The position numbers and the translations under genes were made by a program. A stretch of 64,000 nt of DNA from Candidatus Lachnoclostridium avicola (GTDB lineage: Bacteria > Bacillota > Clostridia > Lachnospirales > Lachnospiraceae). The notes beneath the pieces are model-generated. The model made no database searches and had not been told where the DNA came from. It worked only from the letters and a program-made list of their open reading frames with translations. Numbering within the stretch: position 1 is the stretch's first letter; each line of letters starts with the position of its first letter. This document shows positions 53,847-62,052 of this stretch, one piece after another. The stretch spans positions 62,001 through 126,000 of the forward strand of contig DXFM01000031.1 of assembly GCA_019114465.1 (NCBI GenBank), given 5' to 3'.

Positions 53847-56114
53847 TCACCGTTCCCGGCAGGCCGGCCGCCGATCCGGCATTTCCCGGCGCGCCCACCC
53901 CAGAACTCTCTGCCTCATCCCATCCACATCCAGCACGCCCAGGGCAAATCCTTTCCGCACCAGCTCCTCCGGCACGTACTCGTCATATTTTTCAAAAACC
54001 GGAACCTCTCTCGGGTATACCAGCTCCAGAGGATCGAAGTCCTTCTCTGCCTCCTCCGCCGTGATCCGGTAAAAATCCGCCTCCCCCGCCTTCATGGTAA
54101 ACTGCATATAGTAAGGCCTAGAAGGGCTTAACCCCCTCAATCCCAGCCGCTTTCCGCAGCGGATCTTTAAAAAACGCTCCAGAGCCAGAAAGGCATAGCT
54201 GCCAAGCCAGGGAAACAGCGCCCACATATTTCCTCCCAGATGAACCAGGGGATGATCCTCCATCCCGGACGTCCGGAAGCTCTCTCTGGCGTCCAGAAGC
54301 CGGCACGCCCCGCGGCGCATCAGATAGGGATAACTTTTCTCCTCCTTCAGGACGCCGTACATCCTCTCCAGGATCCGGGTGTGGATATCCCCCGCCACAT
54401 CTCCGAAATAAGCCGGGATATTTCCCTTCACCAGAGTGCAGAGCACCTCCCGCTTTTTGTGGTCCACTTCCTCCACCAGCCAGACTCTCCCGGCAATGGC
54501 GATCTTGTCCCCCACGGGCGGCGGCTTCACGATGGTACCTAACTCCTCCGGGCCGGAGCGAACGGAGTACTCGATGTTTTCCTGGAACACGGCGTAAAAT
54601 TTGTAATTGTTTACGATCCGTTCCCCGGTAAGGCCGACGATCAGGCCGCCGTTTTCCGTCCTGGCAATGTGGTCAATCTCCAGCAGATGCAGCAGCAGCG
54701 TCCGGTAATCTTCCTGGGATATCCGGTGAAAGCAGGAAAGAGTCAGCACCCGGGAGGCCAGCTCCCCCGGCGTCATTTCCCCGCAGGAAGCCAGGGTGCT
54801 CATAGTCTGGTGGTAGAGAAGGCTGTAGGGCAGCCGTCCTGTTCTCGGCGGCTCCACAAACCGCTCCTCCATATAAAGCTGCACCAGGGCGATGCCCTGA
54901 ATCAGATACCAGGGAATCATATCCGGAAGCATGGCACGGGGCTCCGGATGGTTTTCCCGCATCACAAACCACATCTCCGAGGGATTTCCCCTCCTGCCGG
55001 TCCTCCCCATCCGCTGCAGAAAGCCGGACACAGTAAAGGGCGCGTCGATCTGAAACGCCCGTTCCAGCCTGCCGATGTCAATTCCCAGCTCCAGGGTGGC
55101 GGTGGCACAGACGGACATAAGAGAGTCATCGTCCTTCATCTCCTCCTCCGCGCTTTCCCGGTAGGAGGCAGAAAGATTTCCGTGATGGATGAGAAAACGG
55201 TCCGGCTCATGGTTTGCCTCGCAGTACTGGCGCAGGCTCTGGCAGACCGCCTCGCATTCCTCCCGGGAGTTGGTGAAAATCAGGCACTTTTTCCCCCGGG
55301 TATGCTCGAAAATATATCCCACCCCAGGATCGGCCGCCTTCGGCGCCCTGTCCGTGGGCGGCTCCGGCACCAGCGTCTCCGGAAGATCTTCCTTTCCTTC
55401 GTCCGCCTGGGGGTCTGTGTTGAAAAAATGCTCCATGGACAGACGCCACACTTCCTTCTCCCCCTCAAACCGGGGAATCACCGTCCCCCGGCCGCTGCCT
55501 GCCGCCAGAAACCGGCCTGCCGCCTCCGGATTTCCGATGGTGGCGGAGAGGCCGATTCTCCTGGGACTGCAGCCCGCCGTTCTGCAGAGCCGTTCTATGA
55601 GACAGAAGGTCTGCATTCCCCGGTCTCCCCGCAGCAGGGAGTGGATCTCGTCGATGACGATAAACCGCAGATCGCCGAACAGAGCCGGAATCTCCATGTG
55701 CTTGTTGATCATGAGAGACTCCAGGGACTCCGGCGTGATCTGAAGAATGCCGGATGGCCTGCGCAGAAGCTTCCGCTTCCGGGACTGGGGCGCGTCGCCG
55801 TGCCACCGGGTCACGGCGATCCCCGCCTCCTCGCACAGTTCATCCAGCCGTCCGAACTGGTCGTTGATCAGCGCCTTCAGGGGGGCGACATAGAGCGCCC
55901 CCACACTGGCGGGGGGATCCTCCTCCATCAGGGTCAGAATGGGGAAAAATGCCGCCTCCGTCTTTCCCGACGCCGTGGACGCGGCCAGAAGCACATTGTC
56001 CTCTGTGCCGAAAATGGCTTCTCCGGCGGCATTCTGCACCCCTCTCAGGGCCTGCCATCCGGACCGGTATATATAGTCCTGAATAAACGGGGCATATCGC
56101 TCAAACACATTCAT
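53847..56114 (-). CDS. Lhr-like DEAD/DEAH-box helicase
   Basis: 755 aa, about half the length of classical Lhr. RecA-1: VLLAASTASGKTEAAF (41-56), DEIHSLLRGDRG near 155, LSATIGN; RecA-2: IFTNSREECEAVCQSL and FLQRMGRTGRRGNPSEM near 365. The C-terminal 350 residues hold a winged-helix/Lhr-core-like region, without nuclease motif. Last gene of a three-gene unit; its ATG overlaps the ATPase stop (ATGA). In type 2 BREX a similar helicase is BrxHI. Predicted to translocate on nucleic acid. Confidence 0.9.
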   Translation of the reverse strand: MNVFERYAPFIQDYIYRSGWQALRGVQNAAGEAIFGTEDNVLLAASTASGKTEAAFFPILTLMEEDPPASVGALYVAPLKALINDQFGRLDELCEEAGIAVTRWHGDAPQSRKRKLLRRPSGILQITPESLESLMINKHMEIPALFGDLRFIVIDEIHSLLRGDRGMQTFCLIERLCRTAGCSPRRIGLSATIGNPEAAGRFLAAGSGRGTVIPRFEGEKEVWRLSMEHFFNTDPQADEGKEDLPETLVPEPPTDRAPKAADPGVGYIFEHTRGKKCLIFTNSREECEAVCQSLRQYCEANHEPDRFLIHHGNLSASYRESAEEEMKDDDSLMSVCATATLELGIDIGRLERAFQIDAPFTVSGFLQRMGRTGRRGNPSEMWFVMRENHPEPRAMLPDMIPWYLIQGIALVQLYMEERFVEPPRTGRLPYSLLYHQTMSTLASCGEMTPGELASRVLTLSCFHRISQEDYRTLLLHLLEIDHIARTENGGLIVGLTGERIVNNYKFYAVFQENIEYSVRSGPEELGTIVKPPPVGDKIAIAGRVWLVEEVDHKKREVLCTLVKGNIPAYFGDVAGDIHTRILERMYGVLKEEKSYPYLMRRGACRLLDARESFRTSGMEDHPLVHLGGNMWALFPWLGSYAFLALERFLKIRCGKRLGLRGLSPSRPYYMQFTMKAGEADFYRITAEEAEKDFDPLELVYPREVPVFEKYDEYVPEELVRKGFALGVLDVDGMRQRVLGWARREMPDRRPACRER

Positions 56115-57442
56115 AAGGTAAACTCCATATTATTTTTATCCGTCTGGTCGGAAACCGCCTCCGACTTGGCAAAGGTGAAATCGTCAGACTGGAGAAGCTC
56201 CTCCAGTTTCATGGACGGATTCTGGTAAAGCAGGTCCAAAAGCTCAATAAAGTCCCGGATCACCTCCCGGGGCGTAATATTCTGATCGGCGCCGATCCGC
56301 CCGTATTCCATTTTGATAAACTGAGCCAGCTCCTCCGTCCCGATTTTCTTTTCATAGCCGTAGAGACCGGCGTGCATGGCGGACAGCTTCTCACAGAGCA
56401 CCAGCATCTCCTCCGGCGTCAGGGGCTCCAGCCGGATAACCGGAGCCAGCAGATCCCTGGCCCCCGGTCTGGAAAATTTTCCCTCAGACAGGCGGGAGCG
56501 GAGCGCCTCATAGCTGTACACCCCCCGCCGCTTGTCCTCGATGGCCTGGGGCGTGGCCCCCATAATAATTCCCAGATATCTGGCTTTCCCCTGGAGCGTG
56601 TCGTTGTACATGGTCAGCAGTTTCTCATAATTGTACTGGCGGGTGATGGCGTTGGGGATCTTGTAGAGATTCACCAGCTCGTCGATCATGATCATCATTC
56701 CCGTATATCCGGCCAGCCGGAAAAATACGGCAAAGATCTTCAGATAATCATACCAGTCGTCATCGGTGATGATGATATTGACGCCCAGCTCCTCCTTCGC
56801 CTCCCGCTTCAGGGCATACTCTCCCCGGAACCACCGCACCACTTTTCCCTTGGTGTCATCGTCCCCGTCCACATAGGCGTGGTAATACAGGGACAGAAGT
56901 CTGGCAAATTCAAATCCGTGGACCAGCTCACTGACGGCGGAGGTGACCTGGTAGATCTTCTGATCCACCGCCTTTGTAAGCCCCGGATCACCCGGCGTCA
57001 GGCCGGTCTCCTCCACCGCCTCCGTCTGTACGCTGCTGATCCACCGGTCCAGCACCAGGGTCAGGGCGCCGCCCTCCGGCCTGGTCTTTGTGGAAAGATT
57101 GCGGATCAGCTCCCGGTAGGTCGCCAGGCCCTGTCCCCTGGTCCCCTGGAGCCGCCGCTCCGGCGAGAGATCTGCGTCGGCCACAATAAACCCCTTATCC
57201 ATCACGTAGTTGCGGATCGTCTGGATCAGGAAACTTTTTCCAGACCCGTATCTTCCAACGATAAAGCGGAAGGACGCGCCGCCCTCCGCGATAATATCCA
57301 CATCGTGAAGCAGGGCTTCTATCTCGTTCTTCCTCCCGACGGCAATATAGGGCAGACCGATCCTGGGGACCACGCCGCCCTTTAAAGAATTCAATATGGC
57401 CTGAGCAATTCGTCTCGGCACTTTTTTATTATCCTGATTCAT
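56111..57442 (-). CDS. BrxD-like P-loop ATPase (DUF2791 type)
   Basis: 443 aa. Start RRIAQAILNSLKGGVVPRIGLPYIAVGR is typical of the BREX ATP-binding family; Walker A GRYGSGKS (63-70), Walker B MMIMIDEL near 245, a sensor region IIMGATPQAIED, and a C-terminal helical part (ITPREVIRDFIELLDLL). ATP-driven switch or loader. The ATG uses a Shine-Dalgarno sequence GGAGGTGA made by the last codons of the TerB gene and overlaps its stop (ATGA). Confidence 0.88.
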   Translation of the reverse strand: MNQDNKKVPRRIAQAILNSLKGGVVPRIGLPYIAVGRKNEIEALLHDVDIIAEGGASFRFIVGRYGSGKSFLIQTIRNYVMDKGFIVADADLSPERRLQGTRGQGLATYRELIRNLSTKTRPEGGALTLVLDRWISSVQTEAVEETGLTPGDPGLTKAVDQKIYQVTSAVSELVHGFEFARLLSLYYHAYVDGDDDTKGKVVRWFRGEYALKREAKEELGVNIIITDDDWYDYLKIFAVFFRLAGYTGMMIMIDELVNLYKIPNAITRQYNYEKLLTMYNDTLQGKARYLGIIMGATPQAIEDKRRGVYSYEALRSRLSEGKFSRPGARDLLAPVIRLEPLTPEEMLVLCEKLSAMHAGLYGYEKKIGTEELAQFIKMEYGRIGADQNITPREVIRDFIELLDLLYQNPSMKLEELLQSDDFTFAKSEAVSDQTDKNNMEFTL

Positions 57443-59388
57443 CTGTCGTCACCTCCAAGCATCTGCAGGATATCTTCTCTGTAATCTTCAACAACCGTGA
57501 TGGCGTCCCCGTCGCACTCCAGGACGTTGTCGCCGATCTCATCAAACAGGGCCTCGTTGATCCTGTCCGCCGCCACAGAAGGCATCAGATGGGCCGCTTT
57601 CATCTCCGCCTCCGGGGACTTCCCCTCAAGGAGATCCAGAAGAATCCTGGTGTGCAGCCCATCCAGGCCCGGGAGCTTCGGCTCCGCCGCGGACCCGCCC
57701 AGTTCTCCTGCCAGTTCCTCCGGTTCTCCTGCGGGCCCGCCTTGCTCTCCCGCCGGTTCCTTCAGCTTTTCTGCGGGCCCGCCCTGCTCCTCCGGCCTTC
57801 TCTCCGCCCAGTCCTCCTCTTCCTCCGTCAGAAGGCTGTCCCTGGTAAAGGCGGCATCCCGGCGGATCTGCTCCAGCCCGGAAAAGTCTATGGCAATCTT
57901 CGGCTTCGCCGCCTCCATCTCCTCACGGCGCTCCGCCTCCAGAACCGCCTCCACACAGGCCTCCGCCCAGTCCTCCTGGGGATTCCTGCGGAGATACCGG
58001 CCGGTCTTCAGATATCTTCGCAGTCCCAGATCCGCCGCGTGGAGCAGGCCCTGAATCAGACTTCGGTTAAAATACAGCCTGTCATACCGCACTTCCTTCC
58101 ACACTCCGTTCCGGCAGCAGTACGATCTGCACCCGTCCAGCACATAATCGGCGTCCGGATGGGGTCTTTCCTCCCAGTAAACGGCGTTGGCCAGAGGATA
58201 CCAGGAAAAGGCTTTCCGCTCTCCAAAGCAGGAAGCAAAAAAATCCCGGCCGTCCCGGCTGTATGTCTCTGACACCTGCCGCCAGACCGCCGCAAACAAC
58301 CGCCGTCCCTTCTCCCCGTCCTTTTGAATCACCGGAGATTCTTCCAGTTTCCTTCCGCCCAGTCCGCAGAGGGCGAAGAAGATCTCCTCGTCCGTGGATG
58401 TTTCCGGATCTCTCAGGATTTCCAGAAAACGGTCATTTTCCACTGTGGCCGGGTCGGCATACCTGCGGACCAGCTCCGGCGAAACATTGTGAATCACTCC
58501 GTATTCCACCATCCAGCGGCGCAGATTTTTTGCCATCCCCGGATCTCCCATACCGGAATCCAGAAAGCCGGCAGCAAATTCCTCCATCTTCTGGAGAGCC
58601 TCCTCCGGCGATCCCGTCCCGATCCCATTCAGCAGCTCGTACAGGTAAAGATAGGCGAAAGACAGGGCAATGGGCGTGTAATTTCCCTTTCTGACCCCGG
58701 ACCGCCAGGTGAAATAGCCCCTAAGCTGCCGGATATTCAGATCGTGGTAGGTGGGAAAATAGTGCCGGTATTCTTCGTTCCAGGGAACGTCATCCTCGTA
58801 ATCCTCCATGAATTTCCCCTGACGGTAAAAATTCCTGCACTTTTCCTGAAAGGAACCATCCCCGCGCCGGTACAGCTTCATCATTCTGCGGATCCGGTCC
58901 GGAACCAAGGGCCCCGTCCTCCCCGGCTTTCTTCCCATCGGCGGCAGGGCCACATCCCGGTACACCGTCTCATTTTCCCGGGGCGCCTCCACCCGGTATG
59001 GCCCGCCGTCCTTTCCAGCATTCTGATCCAGCACAATGGTATATCCCCGCTCATGGCCGGAATAAACCGCCCGGTCAAAAAGGCGGAAGACCACCTCCGG
59101 ATCGGTGCCGTCGTCGAGCCGGACTCCGATCCAGTTTTCCCCTCTCATGCGGTAAGGCAGGGACAGATAGGGTTTCCTCATCTCTGAGAGAACCTGCCGG
59201 CCGCACCGGATATCGCATCTCTGGATCTCCGTCCCGGTATCAAAATCCCACTGGCGCATGAGGAGAGCGGCCCATTTTCCCGTACCCGGATCTGCCAGAA
59301 CGGAAAAACCGGGAAAATCCGCCCACTTGCGCTGTTCCCGAATATGAAATTTTTCCTCTGCGTACGCCGTCAGCTCCGACAGTTCCAA
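57439..59388 (-). CDS. TerB_N/TerB_C-domain protein with MmcQ/YjbR-like N-terminus
   Basis: 649 aa, TTG start at 59388 (GGAGGCGGCACA before it). Residues 1-115 resemble an MmcQ/YjbR DNA-binding-like domain (WADFPGFSVLADPGTGKWAALL). TerB_N spans about 170-340 (FYRQGKFMEDYEDDVPWNEE, YFPTYHDLNIRQLRGYFTWR, LYELLNGIG). TerB_C covers the last 130 residues. Between them lies a repeat-rich linker (EQGGPAGEPEELAGELGG, about 545-590). Probable DNA- or metal-sensing scaffold of the module. Confidence 0.85.
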   Translation of the reverse strand: MELSELTAYAEEKFHIREQRKWADFPGFSVLADPGTGKWAALLMRQWDFDTGTEIQRCDIRCGRQVLSEMRKPYLSLPYRMRGENWIGVRLDDGTDPEVVFRLFDRAVYSGHERGYTIVLDQNAGKDGGPYRVEAPRENETVYRDVALPPMGRKPGRTGPLVPDRIRRMMKLYRRGDGSFQEKCRNFYRQGKFMEDYEDDVPWNEEYRHYFPTYHDLNIRQLRGYFTWRSGVRKGNYTPIALSFAYLYLYELLNGIGTGSPEEALQKMEEFAAGFLDSGMGDPGMAKNLRRWMVEYGVIHNVSPELVRRYADPATVENDRFLEILRDPETSTDEEIFFALCGLGGRKLEESPVIQKDGEKGRRLFAAVWRQVSETYSRDGRDFFASCFGERKAFSWYPLANAVYWEERPHPDADYVLDGCRSYCCRNGVWKEVRYDRLYFNRSLIQGLLHAADLGLRRYLKTGRYLRRNPQEDWAEACVEAVLEAERREEMEAAKPKIAIDFSGLEQIRRDAAFTRDSLLTEEEEDWAERRPEEQGGPAEKLKEPAGEQGGPAGEPEELAGELGGSAAEPKLPGLDGLHTRILLDLLEGKSPEAEMKAAHLMPSVAADRINEALFDEIGDNVLECDGDAITVVEDYREDILQMLGGDDR

Positions 59389-59428
59389 TGTGCCGCCTCC
59401 CTTCCGCTGGTGATTCCATTCTTAAATA

Positions 59429-60328
59429 TTATAGTTCCTGTCCGTCTCTCTGGGTCAGTGAGGATCGGAGGTGGGCGATAAATTTCTCCGCCGCCGGGGC
59501 AAAGGGCTGATTCCGCTTCCACGCCAGCGCGCTGGTGGCGGAAAGAGCCGGAGACAGGGAACGGAACACGATCTTTTCCCGATCCCAGAACGCCAGGGAC
59601 CCCTCCACCGCCAGGGAATATCCCAGACCGGCGCACACCATAATACTGCTGCTGGAGTTCAGATTGCTGGTGAAACGGACCTGAAGATCCCTGTAATCCT
59701 CTCCAAACCAGCTGGCCAGCTCACTCTGCAGGCTGAGCCGTCTGGGAAGAATCAGGGGACGGCCTTTCAGATCCTCCGGACGGATCTTCTCCTTCCCGGC
59801 CAGCGGATCATCCGGTCTCATGGCCACTCCCCAGCTCTCCTTCCGATTCAGGCGGATGTGCTCATATTTGTCCATCTCCACCGGTTCCAGCAAAAGCCCG
59901 ATATCCGTCACGCCCCGGTCCATCCGCTCTTTAATATGATCCGCCGTAGCCGTGTAGAGGTCAAAGGTGACCCTGGGATATTTCTGAATGAAAGAGCGAA
60001 TCAGCTCCCCCAGGGTCTGAACTGCCAGAAGATCTCCGCAGCCAACGGCCACCGTTCCCTCCACCAGCTCCTCCTGCCGGGCCATTTCCTGCTCCGTCTT
60101 GTCCACCAGCTCCAGGATCTCCTCCGCCCGGCGCTTCAGGAGCATCCCCTCGCTGGTGAGGGAAATCTTCCGGGTACCCCGGGAAAACAGAGTCACCCCC
60201 AGCTCCCCTTCCAGCTGAGCCAGCTGGCGGCTGAGAGTAGGCTGGGTGATGTGGAGAACTTCCGCCGCTTTTGTGATGCTCTCCTCCCTCGCCACTGTCA
60301 GAAAATACCGAAGCACCCGCACTTCCAT
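59429..60328 (-). CDS. LysR-family regulator upstream of the TerB module
   Basis: 299 aa from the ATG at 60328 (AGGGAGG upstream; frame to 60370 precedes it). HTH 1-60 (ITKAAEVLHITQPTLSRQLAQL), linker helix, and effector domain from about 90 (GTVAVGCGDLLAVQTL). Complete in length. Its stop is 40 nt before the TerB gene in the same direction, so it may be first gene of that unit or regulate it. A CynR/CysB-like effector is not inferable. Confidence 0.92.
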   Translation of the reverse strand: MEVRVLRYFLTVAREESITKAAEVLHITQPTLSRQLAQLEGELGVTLFSRGTRKISLTSEGMLLKRRAEEILELVDKTEQEMARQEELVEGTVAVGCGDLLAVQTLGELIRSFIQKYPRVTFDLYTATADHIKERMDRGVTDIGLLLEPVEMDKYEHIRLNRKESWGVAMRPDDPLAGKEKIRPEDLKGRPLILPRRLSLQSELASWFGEDYRDLQVRFTSNLNSSSSIMVCAGLGYSLAVEGSLAFWDREKIVFRSLSPALSATSALAWKRNQPFAPAAEKFIAHLRSSLTQRDGQEL

Positions 60329-60359
60329 AAAAAACCTCCCTGTAAGTTGCTGCACACTA

Positions 60360-60394
60360 TATGGTTTCATCCAGCGCGCAGACGTATGGTTTCA
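60360..60394. repeat. Direct repeat TATGGTTTCA in the LysR leader
   Basis: TATGGTTTCA occurs at 60360-60369 and 60385-60394, offset 25 bp, between the promoter and the LysR start codon. May be a protein-binding site; not a typical LysR T-N11-A palindrome. Confidence 0.4.
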
Positions 60395-60403
60395 CATACC
60401 CCC

Positions 60404-60432
60404 ATTATACCGAATAAATCCCCATCTGTGAA
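60404..60432 (-). promoter_or_regulatory. Promoter of the LysR / TerB-module unit
   Basis: Reverse strand -35 TTCACA (60427-60432), 17-nt spacer, -10 TATAAT (60404-60409). A terminator for the upstream gene ends directly before it. Confidence 0.7.
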
Positions 60433-60439
60433 CAAAAAA

Positions 60440-60476
60440 CACAGAGACGGGGCTTTTCAAAAAACCTGTCTCTGTG
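60440..60476 (-). terminator. Terminator of the hendecad-repeat gene
   Basis: CACAGAGAC (60440-60448) pairs with GTCTCTGTG (60468-60476); on the reverse strand TTTTTTG follows. It isolates the LysR promoter from the gene at 60559. Confidence 0.8.
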
Positions 60477-60558
60477 TCTGAATCATATACAACAATTATG
60501 TCTGTCCTGCCGAAGCTGCTCCTCCAGCCAGGCGGCGCAGCCCTCCGCCCGGCCTCCG

Positions 60559-60840
60559 TCAGCGCCTCTGCTTCTCCTCTCTCTCGGCCTGCTCCTTCGC
60601 CAGCCGGGCTTTCGCCTCCTCCACCGTCTCTCCATCCTTTGTCAGAAAGCGGTCCACAAACTGGTCGGAAATCTTTCCAAATCCGTCCACCACGCTCTCC
60701 TCCATTTTTTTATAACCGGACACCACTCCGTCCTCGATTTTCTTATAGCCGCCCACCACGCCGGTTTCAATCGCCTTATAGCCCTTTGTCACTTCCCCGG
60801 CAATGGTCTCGTTTGCCTTTTTAAATTCTGACTGTTTCAT
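60559..60840 (-). CDS. Small protein with 11-residue repeats, unknown function
   Basis: 93 aa, soluble. Residues 17-60 are four tandem hendecads: VTKGYKAIETG, VVGGYKKIEDG, VVSGYKKMEES, VVDGFGKISDQ, predicting an amphipathic helix of LEA/apolipoprotein or phasin type that could lie on a membrane or polymer surface. The C-terminus is charged (ARLAKEQAEREEKQRR). Preceded by a membrane protein gene 118 nt upstream in the same direction. ATG with GGAGG. Confidence 0.72.
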   Translation of the reverse strand: MKQSEFKKANETIAGEVTKGYKAIETGVVGGYKKIEDGVVSGYKKMEESVVDGFGKISDQFVDRFLTKDGETVEEAKARLAKEQAEREEKQRR

Positions 60841-60958
60841 AATAAACCTCCTCTAAAATATATCTTCTGCAGCCGGCCTGCGCCTTCTGTGAAAACTCAT
60901 GTCTTAGAAATCTGCGGAAGCCCCGGATCTTACGGTACATCATTTTCCCTCTGTGCCC

Positions 60959-61327
60959 TTATTTTACCCCTTTTAAGAGCGGAATCAGCATCAGCAGCAC
61001 TATAATTCCCACCAGTCCAATGACAATTCCCAGGATCATCTTTCCGAAAATCATGGAGAGACACATGCCTACGCCCAATAATAAGGCTCCCATGACTCCC
61101 ACGAGCACCGCGCCGATCGTCTTTGCATTCAGTTTGATGGGAACTTTTCCTTCCATCTTTCTCCAGACCATCACTGTGATCAGCAGCACAACCAGCCCCA
61201 GGACTCCGCAGATGACTCCCTGATTGAACATTCCCCATTCCGGAAGCAACGCCATACACATTCCAAGAGCAAAAAATACAATTCCTATTGTTCCCAAAAT
61301 TAACGCGACAAAGCTGCTCTTTTTCAT
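60959..61327 (-). CDS. Small four-helix membrane protein, unknown
   Basis: 122 aa, hydrophobic: helices at about 6-26, 36-54, 71-90 and 95-115 with a short basic loop (WRKMEGKVPIKLNAKT). No motif. Neighbour of the hendecad-repeat protein and of the 61474 membrane protein. ATG with GGAGG. Confidence 0.7.
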   Translation of the reverse strand: MKKSSFVALILGTIGIVFFALGMCMALLPEWGMFNQGVICGVLGLVVLLITVMVWRKMEGKVPIKLNAKTIGAVLVGVMGALLLGVGMCLSMIFGKMILGIVIGLVGIIVLLMLIPLLKGVK

Positions 61328-61440
61328 ATGAATCTTTCCTCCTGTTTTGACTTTTTTATGAGCTTTTGTTCACTTGCAGGTATAAGGTACCTCTGAAATA
61401 TTTGCTTTCTATTTGATTTTTGTTTCTGAAATATTAAAAA

Positions 61441-61468
61441 ACGGATACTGCCCAATCACAGCATCCGT
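61441..61468 (-). terminator. Terminator of the two-component/61474 operon
   Basis: ACGGAT (61441-61446) pairs with ATCCGT (61463-61468), extended by CTG/CAG; reverse strand continues TTTTTTAAT. Only 5 nt after the stop of the 192-aa gene. Confidence 0.8.
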
Positions 61469-61473
61469 TTTTA

Positions 61474-62052
61474 TTACATGTAAATCAGATTATTTCCTTT
61501 TTCGCAGATTACATAAATCTCATCGTATTTCTGTTCAATCAGAGGATGGACTTCCGCTTCCTTTCTGTCCTCCAGGGTCCGATACAAAAAGTAAGGGAGT
61601 ATCCAGCCTATAAACCCGGGAACCGCCAGCAGGATCATCAGCCAGATCATGGGAGGTTCCGCTGTCACGGCAAACACCGATCCCGCCATAAACCCCGTCC
61701 CCAGAATTCCCACCAGCAGGGAAACAGTCAGAGCCGCCGTGGTTTTCGACCGGTTTAACGTCTCGATCTCCTTGACGCAGCTGTCAAAATTCCGCTGCAG
61801 GCGGGTCAGCTCCGCCTTATTGGAGATACTGCGGTTTCTGCGGAAATAAAGGGTCTGGCTGTTATGGGCATTTGGATTTTTCTCCCATTCCGCTCCCGAG
61901 CTGTTTTCCGGAACCTGTCTGTTGGGATCCGCTTCCCACCCAAAGCAGGGGTAACTGTCCATATAAATAGAAATAAATTCTTTCGGCACCATGACCTCCC
62001 GATATTCATAGCTCATATATCCGGGGCCGCTGTTCATATTCTGAGCTGTCAT
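61474..62052 (-). CDS. Two-helix membrane protein co-encoded with a histidine kinase
   Basis: 192 aa. A 100-residue N-terminal soluble part (MVPKEFISIYMDSYPCFGWE), a coiled segment, then two helices (LTVSLLVGILGTGFMAGSVFAV and WLMILLAVPGFIGWILPYFLY) and a short cytoplasmic end. Its ATG overlaps the kinase stop (ATGA), so it is the third gene of the operon and possibly an accessory sensor. No known family recognised. Confidence 0.75.
   Translation of the reverse strand: MTAQNMNSGPGYMSYEYREVMVPKEFISIYMDSYPCFGWEADPNRQVPENSSGAEWEKNPNAHNSQTLYFRRNRSISNKAELTRLQRNFDSCVKEIETLNRSKTTAALTVSLLVGILGTGFMAGSVFAVTAEPPMIWLMILLAVPGFIGWILPYFLYRTLEDRKEAEVHPLIEQKYDEIYVICEKGNNLIYM

Noticed and set aside
53847-59388. 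Complete BREX system
   Set aside because: Only BrxD-like and BrxHI-like proteins are present; no methyltransferase (PglX), phosphatase-like PglZ or kinase was found in the window.
57439-59388. Tellurite-resistance operon
   Set aside because: The protein has TerB_N/TerB_C domains but none of TerA, TerC, TerD, TerE or TerZ is nearby.
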